Assembly: GCF_002419965.1 (NCBI RefSeq)
Contig: NZ_DIHC01000037.1
Span: 1 to 39,714 of the forward strand
Reading direction: 5' to 3'
DNA length: 39,714 nt
From: Pseudomonas sp. UBA5706
GTDB taxonomy: Bacteria; Pseudomonadota; Gammaproteobacteria; Pseudomonadales; Pseudomonadaceae
Shown piece after piece: positions 7,966-15,913 of the stretch (positions within the stretch are counted from its first letter, which is position 1; the number at the start of each line of letters is the position of its first letter). Under the pieces are notes generated by a model. That model was not told the origin of the DNA. It saw nothing but the letters and a program-made list of their open reading frames with translations, and searched no databases. Position numbers and translations under genes: made by a program.

Positions 7966-10287
7966 TTAATTCAACCAGCCCTTGACCCAGTCCATCACCG
8001 ACTCGGCAGGCGCTGCCGGCCCGCCGCACGTCGGTCCCGGCTGTGGCTCACTGCCGCGAATATACGGCATCTGCACGGCACCCGGGCAGCTCGCGTCGGT
8101 GCCCTGCCCGGTGGACGCATTGACCCAAGCCTGCACCACGTTATCAGGCATGGCCATGTCCAGCGGCAGCGGATCGGCTTTTTTCATGAAGCTGGTCCAT
8201 ATCTGCAGCGCACCTGTGGCGCCGGTGAAAGGTGTCTTGCCGTTATCGTCGCGCCCCATCCAGACGATTGCCAGCAGATCCTGACTGAACCCTGCGAACC
8301 AGCTGTCGCGCGAATCGTTGGTGGTACCGGACTTGCCCGCCAGATTCAGCGTGCTCGGCAGCACGTTGTACACCGACTTGCCCGTACCTTCGCGCATGAC
8401 GCGCTGCATGGCATTTTGCAGCAGATAAATCGAGCCTGGATCGAAACGTTGCTGAATCTGGAACGGATAACGCTTGAGCGGTTCACCCTCGGCAGTGAGC
8501 ACGCTGCGAATGCCCCGTAACGGCGTATTGAAGCCACCGCTGGCAATCGTCTGATACATCGTTGCCACTTCGATCGGGCTTAGCGCACCCGCTCCCAGCA
8601 ACATCGACGGGAAGGTCGGCCATTCACGGGTGACGCCTAGCTTGGACAGGGTCTTGAAAACGTTAGGCACGCCCAGATCCAGGCCCAGCTTGGCACTGGA
8701 CAGGTTGTAGGAATGCGCCAGCCCCTGATACAGGAAAATATTGCCGTGGGCTTTGTGATCGAAGTTCTGCGGTTTCCAGATCTGGCCGTCCGCACCTTTT
8801 ACCTGGAACGGCTCATCCGGCACCCAACTGGTCAACGTGTACTGCTGTGGACGCTCCAGCGCCGTCAGATAGATCGCCGGCTTGACCAGCGAACCAATCG
8901 GTCGCACGGCATCCAGCGCGCGGTTGAAGCCAGCGAACCCGGCCTGGCGACTACCGATTAGCGCTTGAACCTCACCGGTTTCCGGATTGGTCACCACCAT
9001 TGCCGTTTCCATCTCGTCCGCGCCTTTGCGGCCAGAGATTTTGGCGAAGCTTTCACGGACAGCGGCCTCGGACTTCATCTGCAGGATCGGGTCGAAACTG
9101 GTGAAGATGCGCAGCCCCTCTTCGGTCAAGTCTTCGTCGCGGTAATCCTCTCGCAACTGACGCTTGACCAGATCGAGGAAGTCCGGAAACGAACTGTCGG
9201 CCAGTGAACCGGTTTTGGTCACACCCAGCGGCATTTTCTTCGCGGCAGCGACGGCCTCAGCCGAAGCGACGCCTTGCTGCTCAAGCAGGTCAAGCACCAG
9301 ATTGCGGCGTTCCAGCGCACGATCCGGGTTACGGCGCGGGTTGTAATAAGATGGCCCCTTGACCAGCCCGACCAGCAACGCAACCTGATGGAGCTTGAGC
9401 TCCGACAGCGGCTGGCTGAAGAAGTACTGGCTGGCCAGACCGAACCCGTGCACCGCGCGCTGGCCATCCTGGCCGACGAACACCTCGTTCAGGTAGGCCT
9501 CGAGAATCTCCTGCTTGCTGTAGTGGATTTCCAGCAGGATCGCCATCATCGCCTCGGTCAGTTTCCGGGTGATGCTGCGCTCGTTGGTGAGGTAGAAGTT
9601 CTTCACCAACTGCTGGGTCAGTGTCGAGCCCCCCTGGCGCATCTGTCCTGCCGAAGCGTTGACCCAGAAAGCGCGAGCAATGGATTTGGGCGACACCCCG
9701 AAATGGTGATAGAAATCGCGGTCTTCGACAGTGACCAAGGTGTCGAGCAGGTAAGGAGGCGCCTGATCAAGCTTGATCAGGATCCGGTCCTCGAGGTTTT
9801 TCGGGTACAGACCGCCGATCATCAGTGGCTCCAGGCGCGCCACCGCCAGCTTGGCGCCATTGGCCGCCGTGAGGTCCGCGACATAATCGCCCGAGAAACG
9901 CACATGAATCTGCTGCGCCGGGTCCGCGCCTTCGTAAAATTGAAAACCACGGGTATTGAGATCGACACTGTTGCCGCTTACGGCTGCCGCGCCGGGACCG
10001 TTGGCAACGCTTTCACGGCGATAGCCCAAGGCGTCGAGCTCGATCAGGAAGTCGTCACGTGACAGTTTCTGGCCGACGAATAATTCGAGCGGTCGCGCGT
10101 AGACCTTCGCCGGGATGGTCCAGCGCTTGCCGGAGAATTTTTCCTGGACGATGGAGTCCAGGTAAACGGCGAAGCAAGCCACGACGACCAGGCCGACGAG
10201 GCTGAGTTTCAGGGCCCAGCCCAACAGGCTGCGAAGGCGACTGTTGGTGGGTTTGGGGGATTTTTTCGAAGTGCGGGATCGAGTCAT
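7966..10287 (-). CDS. mrcB: Penicillin-binding protein 1b, bifunctional peptidoglycan synthase
   Basis: This 773-aa class A PBP polymerises lipid II and cross-links peptides. A basic cytoplasmic tail is followed by one membrane helix (about residues 22-42) and a UB2H-like region (about 60-150). The GT51 glycosyltransferase domain has catalytic Glu188 (VEDRDFYHHFG) and RQGGSTLTQQLVKN. The transpeptidase domain has Ser466-Lys469 (SLVK), Ser526-Asn528 (SYN) and KSGT at 652-655. An in-frame TAA lies just upstream, so ATG 10287 is the only plausible start; it has no Shine-Dalgarno sequence and a TATAAT box only about 9 bases away (separate entry). The TPR lipoprotein and YqcC genes follow. Confidence 0.98.
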   Translation of the reverse strand: MTRSRTSKKSPKPTNSRLRSLLGWALKLSLVGLVVVACFAVYLDSIVQEKFSGKRWTIPAKVYARPLELFVGQKLSRDDFLIELDALGYRRESVANGPGAAAVSGNSVDLNTRGFQFYEGADPAQQIHVRFSGDYVADLTAANGAKLAVARLEPLMIGGLYPKNLEDRILIKLDQAPPYLLDTLVTVEDRDFYHHFGVSPKSIARAFWVNASAGQMRQGGSTLTQQLVKNFYLTNERSITRKLTEAMMAILLEIHYSKQEILEAYLNEVFVGQDGQRAVHGFGLASQYFFSQPLSELKLHQVALLVGLVKGPSYYNPRRNPDRALERRNLVLDLLEQQGVASAEAVAAAKKMPLGVTKTGSLADSSFPDFLDLVKRQLREDYRDEDLTEEGLRIFTSFDPILQMKSEAAVRESFAKISGRKGADEMETAMVVTNPETGEVQALIGSRQAGFAGFNRALDAVRPIGSLVKPAIYLTALERPQQYTLTSWVPDEPFQVKGADGQIWKPQNFDHKAHGNIFLYQGLAHSYNLSSAKLGLDLGVPNVFKTLSKLGVTREWPTFPSMLLGAGALSPIEVATMYQTIASGGFNTPLRGIRSVLTAEGEPLKRYPFQIQQRFDPGSIYLLQNAMQRVMREGTGKSVYNVLPSTLNLAGKSGTTNDSRDSWFAGFSQDLLAIVWMGRDDNGKTPFTGATGALQIWTSFMKKADPLPLDMAMPDNVVQAWVNASTGQGTDASCPGAVQMPYIRGSEPQPGPTCGGPAAPAESVMDWVKGWLN

Positions 10288-10295
10288 GGCGGCGG

Positions 10296-10324
10296 ATTAT
10301 ACGCACTTTCAAGGCCGTCGGCAG
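10296..10324 (-). promoter_or_regulatory. mrcB promoter predicting a near-leaderless mRNA
   Basis: On the minus strand a perfect TATAAT (10296-10301) is preceded by a 17-bp spacer and CTGCCG (10319-10324, 3 of 6 matches to TTGACA). The expected start site is near 10289, only one to three bases before the mrcB ATG, and no RBS is present. The box is seen; the start site is predicted. Confidence 0.5.
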
Positions 10325-10419
10325 ACCACCTCGTAGCGGTTTGCAGCAATGCGCCGAGCGGCCATAATGGCCACCTTTAGTCACATCATTCCCGACTTAT
10401 CACCTTTGAAGGATCGTCC

Positions 10420-11955
10420 GTGAGCCAGACACTGATCGCAGCGCTGCAAAATCCTGCCCTGTTCCCCCATCCGGTGGATCAATTTCAGGTCATCGAGACG
10501 CATATTTCCTGGGTGCTGCTCACGGGGCCCTACGTCTACAAGATCAAAAAGCCGATGAACTTCGGGTTTCTCGACTTCACCAGTCTGTCGGCTCGCGAGC
10601 ACTTCTGCCAAGAGGAACTGAAACTCAATCAGCGCTTGACCGAAGATTTGTATCTGGAAGTGTTGCCAATCACCGGCACCGCCGAAGCTCCGCAACTGGG
10701 CGGCGCTGGCGAGGCGATCGAATACGCTTTGAAAATCCGGCAATTCCCGCAAGACGGCCTGCTAAGCACGCTGCAGGCCAAGGGCGAACTGACCACGGCG
10801 CACATCGATGAGATGGCACGTCAGATTGCCGATTTCCATCAATCGACGCCGCGTGTGCTGACAGATAGCGCGCTAGGCTCCCCGGAAAGCGCGATGGCCC
10901 CGGTCACGCAGAATTTCGAGCAGATCCTGCCGTTCCTGAGTGAAAAAGCCGATCTGCTGCAGTTGCACGCACTGGAAGCGTGGGCAAAGACCAGCTACGA
11001 GCGCCTGAAGCCGCTGATGAGCCAGCGCAAGGCCGATGGATTCATTCGCGAGTGCCACGGTGATATCCACTTGGGTAACATCACCCTGATCGACGGCAAA
11101 GTGGTCATTTTCGACTGCATCGAGTTCAACGAACCGTTCCGTAAGACCGACGTCTATGCCGACATCGGTTTCCTGGCCATGGACCTAGAGGACCGCGGCC
11201 TCAAGAGCCTGTCGCGTCGCCTGATCAGCCAGTACCTTGAGCACACCGGCGATTATGACGGACTGCAGTTGCTGAACTTCTATAAAGCCTACCGTGCTCT
11301 GGTCCGGGCCAAGGTTGCGCTGTTCAGCCTGTCGCCGGATGCCGACCATGTCCAGCGCGCTACCACGCTGCGCCAGTACCGCAACTACGCCAACCTTGCA
11401 GAAAGCTACAGCGCGATCCCGTCGAACTTCCTGGCGATTACCCACGGTGTTTCCGCCGTTGGCAAGAGCCAGGTCGCCATGCGGCTGGTCGAAGCACTGG
11501 GCGCTATCCGCCTGCGCTCGGATGTTGAACGCAAGCGTCTGTTTGGCGAGAGCGACGACCTGTACTCGGCCCAGAGCAGCATCGCAACCTACAAGCGCCT
11601 GAATGAATTGGCAGCAGTGGTCTTACATGCTGGGTTCCCGGTGGTAATCGATGCGACGTATCTGAAACTCGACCAGCGCCTGGCAACCGCAAAGGTCGCG
11701 GAGGCGACCGGCACGCCGTTCCTGATCCTCGATTGTGCGGCGCCAAAGGCAGTCATTCAGGGCTGGCTGGCGCAGCGGCAAGCCCGCAATGACGACCCCT
11801 CTGATGCGACCATGGCGGTTATCGAGGCTCAACTGACCAAGCGTGAGCCGTTGACTGCAGACGAGACCCTGCGTAGCCGCCATGTCGAGACCAACATCAG
11901 CAGCGATCTGGACAAACTGGTGGATGACATTCGTCAGTACCTGCCAGGCCTTTAA
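10420..11955 (+). CDS. Two-domain protein: APH-like kinase fold plus P-loop ATPase
   Basis: The 511-aa protein has an N-terminal aminoglycoside-phosphotransferase-like domain with catalytic loop HGDIHLGN (213-220) and metal-binding region IFDCIEFNEPFR (230-241). A C-terminal P-loop domain follows (Walker A GVSAVGKS, 343-350) and resembles zeta-toxin/gluconate-kinase-type nucleotide kinases. Such fusions are widespread in Proteobacteria but their substrate is unknown; the name suggests small-molecule phosphorylation, not necessarily drug resistance. It starts with GTG at 10420, preceded by GAAGGATC. A degenerate piece of the catalytic-loop region occurs at 17680-17769. Confidence 0.9.
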   Translation: MSQTLIAALQNPALFPHPVDQFQVIETHISWVLLTGPYVYKIKKPMNFGFLDFTSLSAREHFCQEELKLNQRLTEDLYLEVLPITGTAEAPQLGGAGEAIEYALKIRQFPQDGLLSTLQAKGELTTAHIDEMARQIADFHQSTPRVLTDSALGSPESAMAPVTQNFEQILPFLSEKADLLQLHALEAWAKTSYERLKPLMSQRKADGFIRECHGDIHLGNITLIDGKVVIFDCIEFNEPFRKTDVYADIGFLAMDLEDRGLKSLSRRLISQYLEHTGDYDGLQLLNFYKAYRALVRAKVALFSLSPDADHVQRATTLRQYRNYANLAESYSAIPSNFLAITHGVSAVGKSQVAMRLVEALGAIRLRSDVERKRLFGESDDLYSAQSSIATYKRLNELAAVVLHAGFPVVIDATYLKLDQRLATAKVAEATGTPFLILDCAAPKAVIQGWLAQRQARNDDPSDATMAVIEAQLTKREPLTADETLRSRHVETNISSDLDKLVDDIRQYLPGL

Positions 11956-11995
11956 GCCGTTATCGCGCCAGTCATCGAGTCGTGCAGGAGGGCTC

Positions 11996-12025
11996 TTCAC
12001 GGCTCGATGGTGGTGGCACTATACT
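11996..12025 (+). promoter_or_regulatory. Putative sigma-70 promoter of the pentapeptide-repeat gene
   Basis: TTCACG (11996-12001) and TATACT (12020-12025) are spaced by 18 bp, about 30 bp before the gene start. The -10 is good and the -35 weak. Confidence 0.4.
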
Positions 12026-12055
12026 GGCGCCATAATTCCGACAAGGTGGCGCCAG

Positions 12056-12400
12056 ATGACCCAGCCCAAGCAGCTCGACTCGCCGCTATTCACCTTGCTG
12101 CGAGCAGACGACGTAGATGCCTTCAATCAGCAGCGCCCCAGAACCGGGCCCATCGACTTATCAGGCGGCGATTTTCGCGGTCTGGATTTGCGCCATCTGG
12201 ACGCCCAAGACATAGACTTCACTGACGCGTACTTTCGCTCAGCCGACCTGCGCGGTGTTGACTTGCGCACTGCCTTGCTGGAAGGCGCCAGCATCGCTCA
12301 CGCGCAGATCTCAGGCGCCTACTTTCCCGTGGAACTGAGCGCAGACGAAATTCTGATGTCGGTCAATTTCGGCACACGTCTGCGTTACCGCACTCGCTAA
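12056..12400 (+). CDS. Small pentapeptide-repeat protein
   Basis: The 114-aa protein has a run of pentapeptide repeats in its middle (DLSGGDFRGLDLRHLDAQDI..., ADLRGVDLRTALLEGASI), the A(D/N)LXX pattern that folds as a right-handed quadrilateral helix. The N-terminal 30 residues and the C-terminal tail are not repetitive. AAGGTGG precedes the ATG. The function is unknown; only about seven or eight repeats are present, fewer than in the gyrase-protecting Qnr/MfpA proteins, so I would not infer that role. Confidence 0.85.
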   Translation: MTQPKQLDSPLFTLLRADDVDAFNQQRPRTGPIDLSGGDFRGLDLRHLDAQDIDFTDAYFRSADLRGVDLRTALLEGASIAHAQISGAYFPVELSADEILMSVNFGTRLRYRTR

Positions 12401-12636
12401 GCCAAACGGCGCTCGCCTTGCGCGAGCGACCGTCCCCTGCACAGCACGCCAATATATCTTGGTGCACGCTATCGCCCTCCAATCGATAATGACCGCTCGG
12501 CGGCTATTCGCACATATCTGCGCGTCCGAGTCGCGGGGTGTCCAATGCCCATCTACACTCATTCCATGGTTTGCATCTGCAGTTTTTGCAAGTCCAGGAG
12601 GTTTCCAAACACGGAGCTACACCTGCAGGAGGCATC
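12401..12636. other. Intergenic region without recognised gene
   Basis: These 236 bp lie between the pentapeptide-repeat and TfoX-domain genes. Apart from the RBS AGGAGG just before 12637 I see no convincing coding frame, terminator or repeat. Confidence 0.5.
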
Positions 12637-12897
12637 ATGGAAGACGAACTGCTACAGATGAAAAATCTGGGCAAAACAACGGCCCAATGGCTACACGCGG
12701 CAGGGATTCACAACGCTGCAGACCTTCGCCGACTCGGCGCCATTCACGCTTATCAAGCTGTCAAGACTCGAGGGTTTCGTACCTCCAGAGCCTTGCTCTA
12801 CTCCATCGAAGGCGCATTACGAGACAAGCACTGGCTCAATCTCTCGAAAGCGGAAAAGGATCAACTATTACAGCAACTGACCCTTCCTGAGCAGTAG
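12637..12897 (+). CDS. TfoX/Sxy C-terminal domain protein
   Basis: The 86-aa protein matches the stand-alone TfoX C-terminal domain: MKNLGKTTAQWLHAAGI...DLRRLGAIHAYQAVKTRG, a helix-hairpin-helix-like fold. It lacks the N-terminal domain of the full competence regulator TfoX/Sxy, so a competence role is not implied. The start at 12637 is set by an AGGAGG five bases upstream; the longer frame upstream has no RBS. Confidence 0.85.
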   Translation: MEDELLQMKNLGKTTAQWLHAAGIHNAADLRRLGAIHAYQAVKTRGFRTSRALLYSIEGALRDKHWLNLSKAEKDQLLQQLTLPEQ

Positions 12898-12945
12898 CGC
12901 CCACCAGTGAAATGCGCACACGAGAAAATAGTTTGAGATTGCCTG

Positions 12946-12979
12946 TTGACTTACAAATGAGAATCACTATGATTATCAC
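12946..12979 (+). promoter_or_regulatory. prrF promoter with overlapping Fur box
   Basis: TTGACT (12946-12951), a 16-bp spacer and TATGAT (12968-12973) form a good sigma-70 promoter. The 19-mer at 12959-12977 matches 14 of 19 positions of the Fur consensus GATAATGATAATCATTATC and lies across the spacer and -10, so Fe-Fur would block transcription when iron is plentiful. Confidence 0.88.
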
Positions 12980-13094
12980 ATCCAGTCGCGAGACTGGTTG
13001 ATAACCTGAAAGGCTCCTTGGTTCGGACTCTCAGATTATCTCCTCATCAGGCTAATCACGGTTTTTGACCCGGCTTTTTGCCGGGTCTTTTTTT
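12980..13094 (+). ncRNA. prrF: PrrF small RNA
   Basis: This is the Fur-repressed, Hfq-dependent RNA that turns off iron-using proteins (sodB, aconitase, succinate dehydrogenase and others) in iron-starved Pseudomonas. It is recognised by its conserved core TCTCCTCATCAGGCTAATCA (13039-13058), which pairs with target mRNAs. A 5' hairpin CCAGTC-GCGA-GACTGG (12982-12997) precedes the core and a terminator ends the RNA. The predicted length of about 115 nt agrees with known PrrF RNAs. Only one copy is present here, whereas P. aeruginosa carries two in tandem; another copy may lie elsewhere in the genome. Its place upstream of heme uptake genes is the conserved one. The 5' end is estimated from the promoter. 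Confidence 0.94.
13067..13094 (+). terminator. prrF Rho-independent terminator
   Basis: A perfect 8-bp stem GACCCGGC/GCCGGGTC (13067-13074, 13080-13087) with a T5 loop is followed by seven T residues. Confidence 0.93.
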
Positions 13095-13146
13095 GCCTGT
13101 AAATCATGATCTGGACCGCCTACCGTCCTGTTCCTTTCAGAGCGAT

Positions 13147-14487
13147 TCAAGGCTGGCCCTGCAGCGTCTTTAGTGAGGCACAGGTTCGTGCATAGCATGC
13201 CAGGCCCGACCAGGACATCCATAAGCCAAGCACTGCAGCTGGCAAGGTGACGGTTACCAGAGCATAAGGCAGTGCGTGGGGCTCGCCGGCGTACAGGTAG
13301 TCGTTGACCAAAGCGACGGAGGTCGGACCAAGCCCTATGCCCAACAATCCCCCCAGCAGCAAATAGACCGCGACGGCCTGCCCGCGCATGCTGTTGGGCA
13401 CGATATCCTGAATACTCGCAGGCGCCGCGGCCTGGCCAATGCTGAAGCCGAACACTGCAAAACCCAGCAGCAGGAAACTCAGGTTCGGGTCCGGCACCAG
13501 AGGCCAGGACAGTGCGGCTGGGATAATAAAAGCCCACGCGACCAAGGTGACACGAAACCTCGCAGCGGGCCTGCCCTGCATCAGCCAGCGGTCGCTCAAC
13601 TGGCCGCTGAGCAGGGTGCCGCAAAGCCCGGCGAAAGCGATGACCAGACCGAGTATTGGTCCCGATTCGGATACCGGTATCCCATGCTGGCGCTCGAAGA
13701 AAGCCGGAGCCCACGCCAATGTGCCATAGCCTATTACTGCCAGCAAAGCAGGGTAAGTCATCAGCCGCGCAAAGGTGCAACGGTGGAGGAACAAGTGGGT
13801 GAAAAACGCCTTCAATGTGCTATTCGGCTGGGCACCCGTCTCGCGTCGCGCTGGTTCACGCACTGCGAGCAACAGAAACACTAAGGGAATACCCGGCAGG
13901 CCCGCCAGAATGAAGGTCGCTTGCCAAGGCAATAACGTATGACCTTGGATCAACAGCCCCTGCGCTGGTATCAAGCGCAGGATTAATCCACCCATAAATA
14001 GTGAGGCTCCGGAACCAATAGCCAGCGACACATAGTAGATGCTAAGCGCTCTGCCGCGTCGTTTCGGTGCCACGTAATCGGCAATGATGGAGTAAGCAGC
14101 CGGCGCCAGTACCGCCTCCCCTACGCCTATCCCCATGCGCGTAAGCAGGAGTTGCTCATAGCTGCGAGCGAATCCTGACAGAAGGGTCATGGCACTCCAG
14201 AGCACTACCCCGAAGAGAATCAGATTACGTCGATTGATTCGATCAACCATCCGCCCAAACGGCAGGCCCATCAGCGTATAGGCAATGGCAAAAGCATAGC
14301 CATGGAGCAGACTGAATTGCGTATCGCTAATCGCAAACTGGGCTTTTAAGGGTTTGACTAATAATGCGGGTAACTGCCTGTCCAACTGCGAGAACAACGT
14401 CACCATCCAAAGGATCGCAATAACCAGCCACGCATAGCGGGCTGGGGGATAAGGCTGTTCGCTTGAGCGCATAGCGGAGATTGACAT
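13147..14487 (-). CDS. MFS transporter (Spinster-like type)
   Basis: The 446-aa protein has about twelve membrane helices and the major-facilitator motif A GRMVDRINRRN (about residues 77-87) between helices 2 and 3. Its N-terminus is similar to Spinster-type and sugar-acid/aromatic-acid MFS carriers; the substrate cannot be told from the sequence. It is the third gene of the cassette MFS - OprD porin - MFS, 55 bp after the porin gene. The start at 14487 has no strong RBS; ATG 14472 is a possible alternative. Its 3' end faces the prrF terminator. Confidence 0.88.
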   Translation of the reverse strand: MSISAMRSSEQPYPPARYAWLVIAILWMVTLFSQLDRQLPALLVKPLKAQFAISDTQFSLLHGYAFAIAYTLMGLPFGRMVDRINRRNLILFGVVLWSAMTLLSGFARSYEQLLLTRMGIGVGEAVLAPAAYSIIADYVAPKRRGRALSIYYVSLAIGSGASLFMGGLILRLIPAQGLLIQGHTLLPWQATFILAGLPGIPLVFLLLAVREPARRETGAQPNSTLKAFFTHLFLHRCTFARLMTYPALLAVIGYGTLAWAPAFFERQHGIPVSESGPILGLVIAFAGLCGTLLSGQLSDRWLMQGRPAARFRVTLVAWAFIIPAALSWPLVPDPNLSFLLLGFAVFGFSIGQAAAPASIQDIVPNSMRGQAVAVYLLLGGLLGIGLGPTSVALVNDYLYAGEPHALPYALVTVTLPAAVLGLWMSWSGLACYARTCASLKTLQGQP

Positions 14488-14542
14488 TGGATGTACCGTG
14501 TTGGTGGGTTAAAGAGCTGCTTGCTTATCATGGGCTGCGGGC

Positions 14543-15880
14543 TTAAAAGATCGGTAACTTGTAATTAATAAACAGCCGCTGGTGGTCGACATCGCCAGCG
14601 AGCACGGTAGTTGTATTACCTCGAATGACGCCATAGTACCAACCGATACTAAAATACTTCAGAGGTCCGCCCTGCACGGTATAGGAAAGCCTCAAGTCAC
14701 GTGCCCACTCTTTCTGATGCGCGCCATGAGCGTAAATGTGGGAGCCCTTGATATAAATAAGCGTGGCATTCAATCCAGGCAACCCCGACGCAGCGAAATC
14801 ATAATCATATTGGGCCAGTTGGGATCGCTCGCCAGCCCGAGTGAAGTTCCAGATAAGTCCGCCCGTCATCAGCCAAGCGGATGCACCGTCGCCCTGATTG
14901 AGGAAGGGCATGTTACTTTTTCCGGTGGACTTTTGGTAACCGAGCCCAAACTTGTGCCCGCCTATTCGATAGCTGAGCAACGAACTCCAGGTTCTATTAT
15001 CCACTTCGCCAGCGGCCGCTCCGTGATAATAACCGGTGCTGGTATAGCCCTCAGCCCTTCCCGCCTCCCTGGTATTCTTGCCATCACCGGTGCTATTGAA
15101 GTATTGCAACGTAGTCTGCAACGAACCTACAGATAATGGGCGAGTATAAATCAGCCCTAAGAATTGTTGCCGGTAAAAATCCTTCAACGTGCCGTAATAG
15201 TACTGGCCTATCCAGTTTTTATTCAGAGCGTAATCAAATCCAGCATAATAAAACTTGTTGCTTCGTCTCACTTTGTCAGGGCCCGCCACCTTCCCTGCGC
15301 CGGTGATGGACAGCGAGCGATTATCACTAGAGTTGCGTCCCTTAGCATGCTCGAACACCCCTCCAATCAGGCTCAGCCCATCCAGGTCCTTGCTGGTCAA
15401 TTGCACCCCTTCGAAGGTTTGGGGCAATAGGCGCCCGTCGTTTCGAGCCACGACAGGCACGCGAGGCAGCAATGTTCCCCAGCGTAATTCAGACTTGGCA
15501 AAGCGCGCTTTCGCGGTCAGCCCCAAATGGCTGAATTCGTCCTCGGCGTGGTTATCGGAATCAAGCGGGAAGATGGCACCCGGTGTCCGCGTCCGGTCCG
15601 CTTTGGTTGCCGAGCCACCCGAGTCGAGCCGAATGCCTAACATGCCCAAAGCATCCACTCCAATGCCCACCGGTCCGTCGCTATACCCGGACCGATAATC
15701 GAGAATAAATGCTTGCCCCCACTCTTCTTGACGAGGGGAAGAACCATGACTGCGAAAATCCTGATTGATATAGTAATTGCGTGCAGTCAGATTAGCAGCA
15801 CTGTCACTCATCATGTCACCCTGGGCGTAGGGCAATATAAAACCGCCGCACATAAGAAGTGAGGAGTTCAGGACTTTCAT
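14543..15880 (-). CDS. OprD-family outer-membrane porin
   Basis: The 445-aa protein has a short signal peptide (about 20 residues) followed by the OprD family signature NLTARNYYINQDFRS...EEWGQAFILDYRSGYSDGPVGIGVDALG. It ends in a C-terminal phenylalanine (LFINYKLPIF) as needed for beta-barrel insertion. The family forms 18-strand channels specific for single carboxylates, aromatic acids or amino acids. The flanking MFS genes (33 bp upstream, 55 bp downstream) suggest the three proteins carry one substrate across both membranes. RBS GAGAGGG precedes the ATG. Confidence 0.93.
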   Translation of the reverse strand: MKVLNSSLLMCGGFILPYAQGDMMSDSAANLTARNYYINQDFRSHGSSPRQEEWGQAFILDYRSGYSDGPVGIGVDALGMLGIRLDSGGSATKADRTRTPGAIFPLDSDNHAEDEFSHLGLTAKARFAKSELRWGTLLPRVPVVARNDGRLLPQTFEGVQLTSKDLDGLSLIGGVFEHAKGRNSSDNRSLSITGAGKVAGPDKVRRSNKFYYAGFDYALNKNWIGQYYYGTLKDFYRQQFLGLIYTRPLSVGSLQTTLQYFNSTGDGKNTREAGRAEGYTSTGYYHGAAAGEVDNRTWSSLLSYRIGGHKFGLGYQKSTGKSNMPFLNQGDGASAWLMTGGLIWNFTRAGERSQLAQYDYDFAASGLPGLNATLIYIKGSHIYAHGAHQKEWARDLRLSYTVQGGPLKYFSIGWYYGVIRGNTTTVLAGDVDHQRLFINYKLPIF

Positions 15881-15913
15881 AACAACCCTCTCTATAAGTT
15901 TTATTATCAGAGG

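Noticed and set aside
10420..11955. Aminoglycoside resistance gene
   Set aside because: The APH-like fold is shared with many kinases; fusion to a P-loop domain and the core-genome location argue against a resistance role.
12637..12897. Competence regulator TfoX/Sxy
   Set aside because: Only the C-terminal domain is present; no evidence for a competence role.
13052..13780. Minus-strand frame of 242 codons spanning the prrF terminator and MFS 3' end
   Set aside because: It is out of frame with the recognised MFS gene and crosses the PrrF terminator; no RBS or family.
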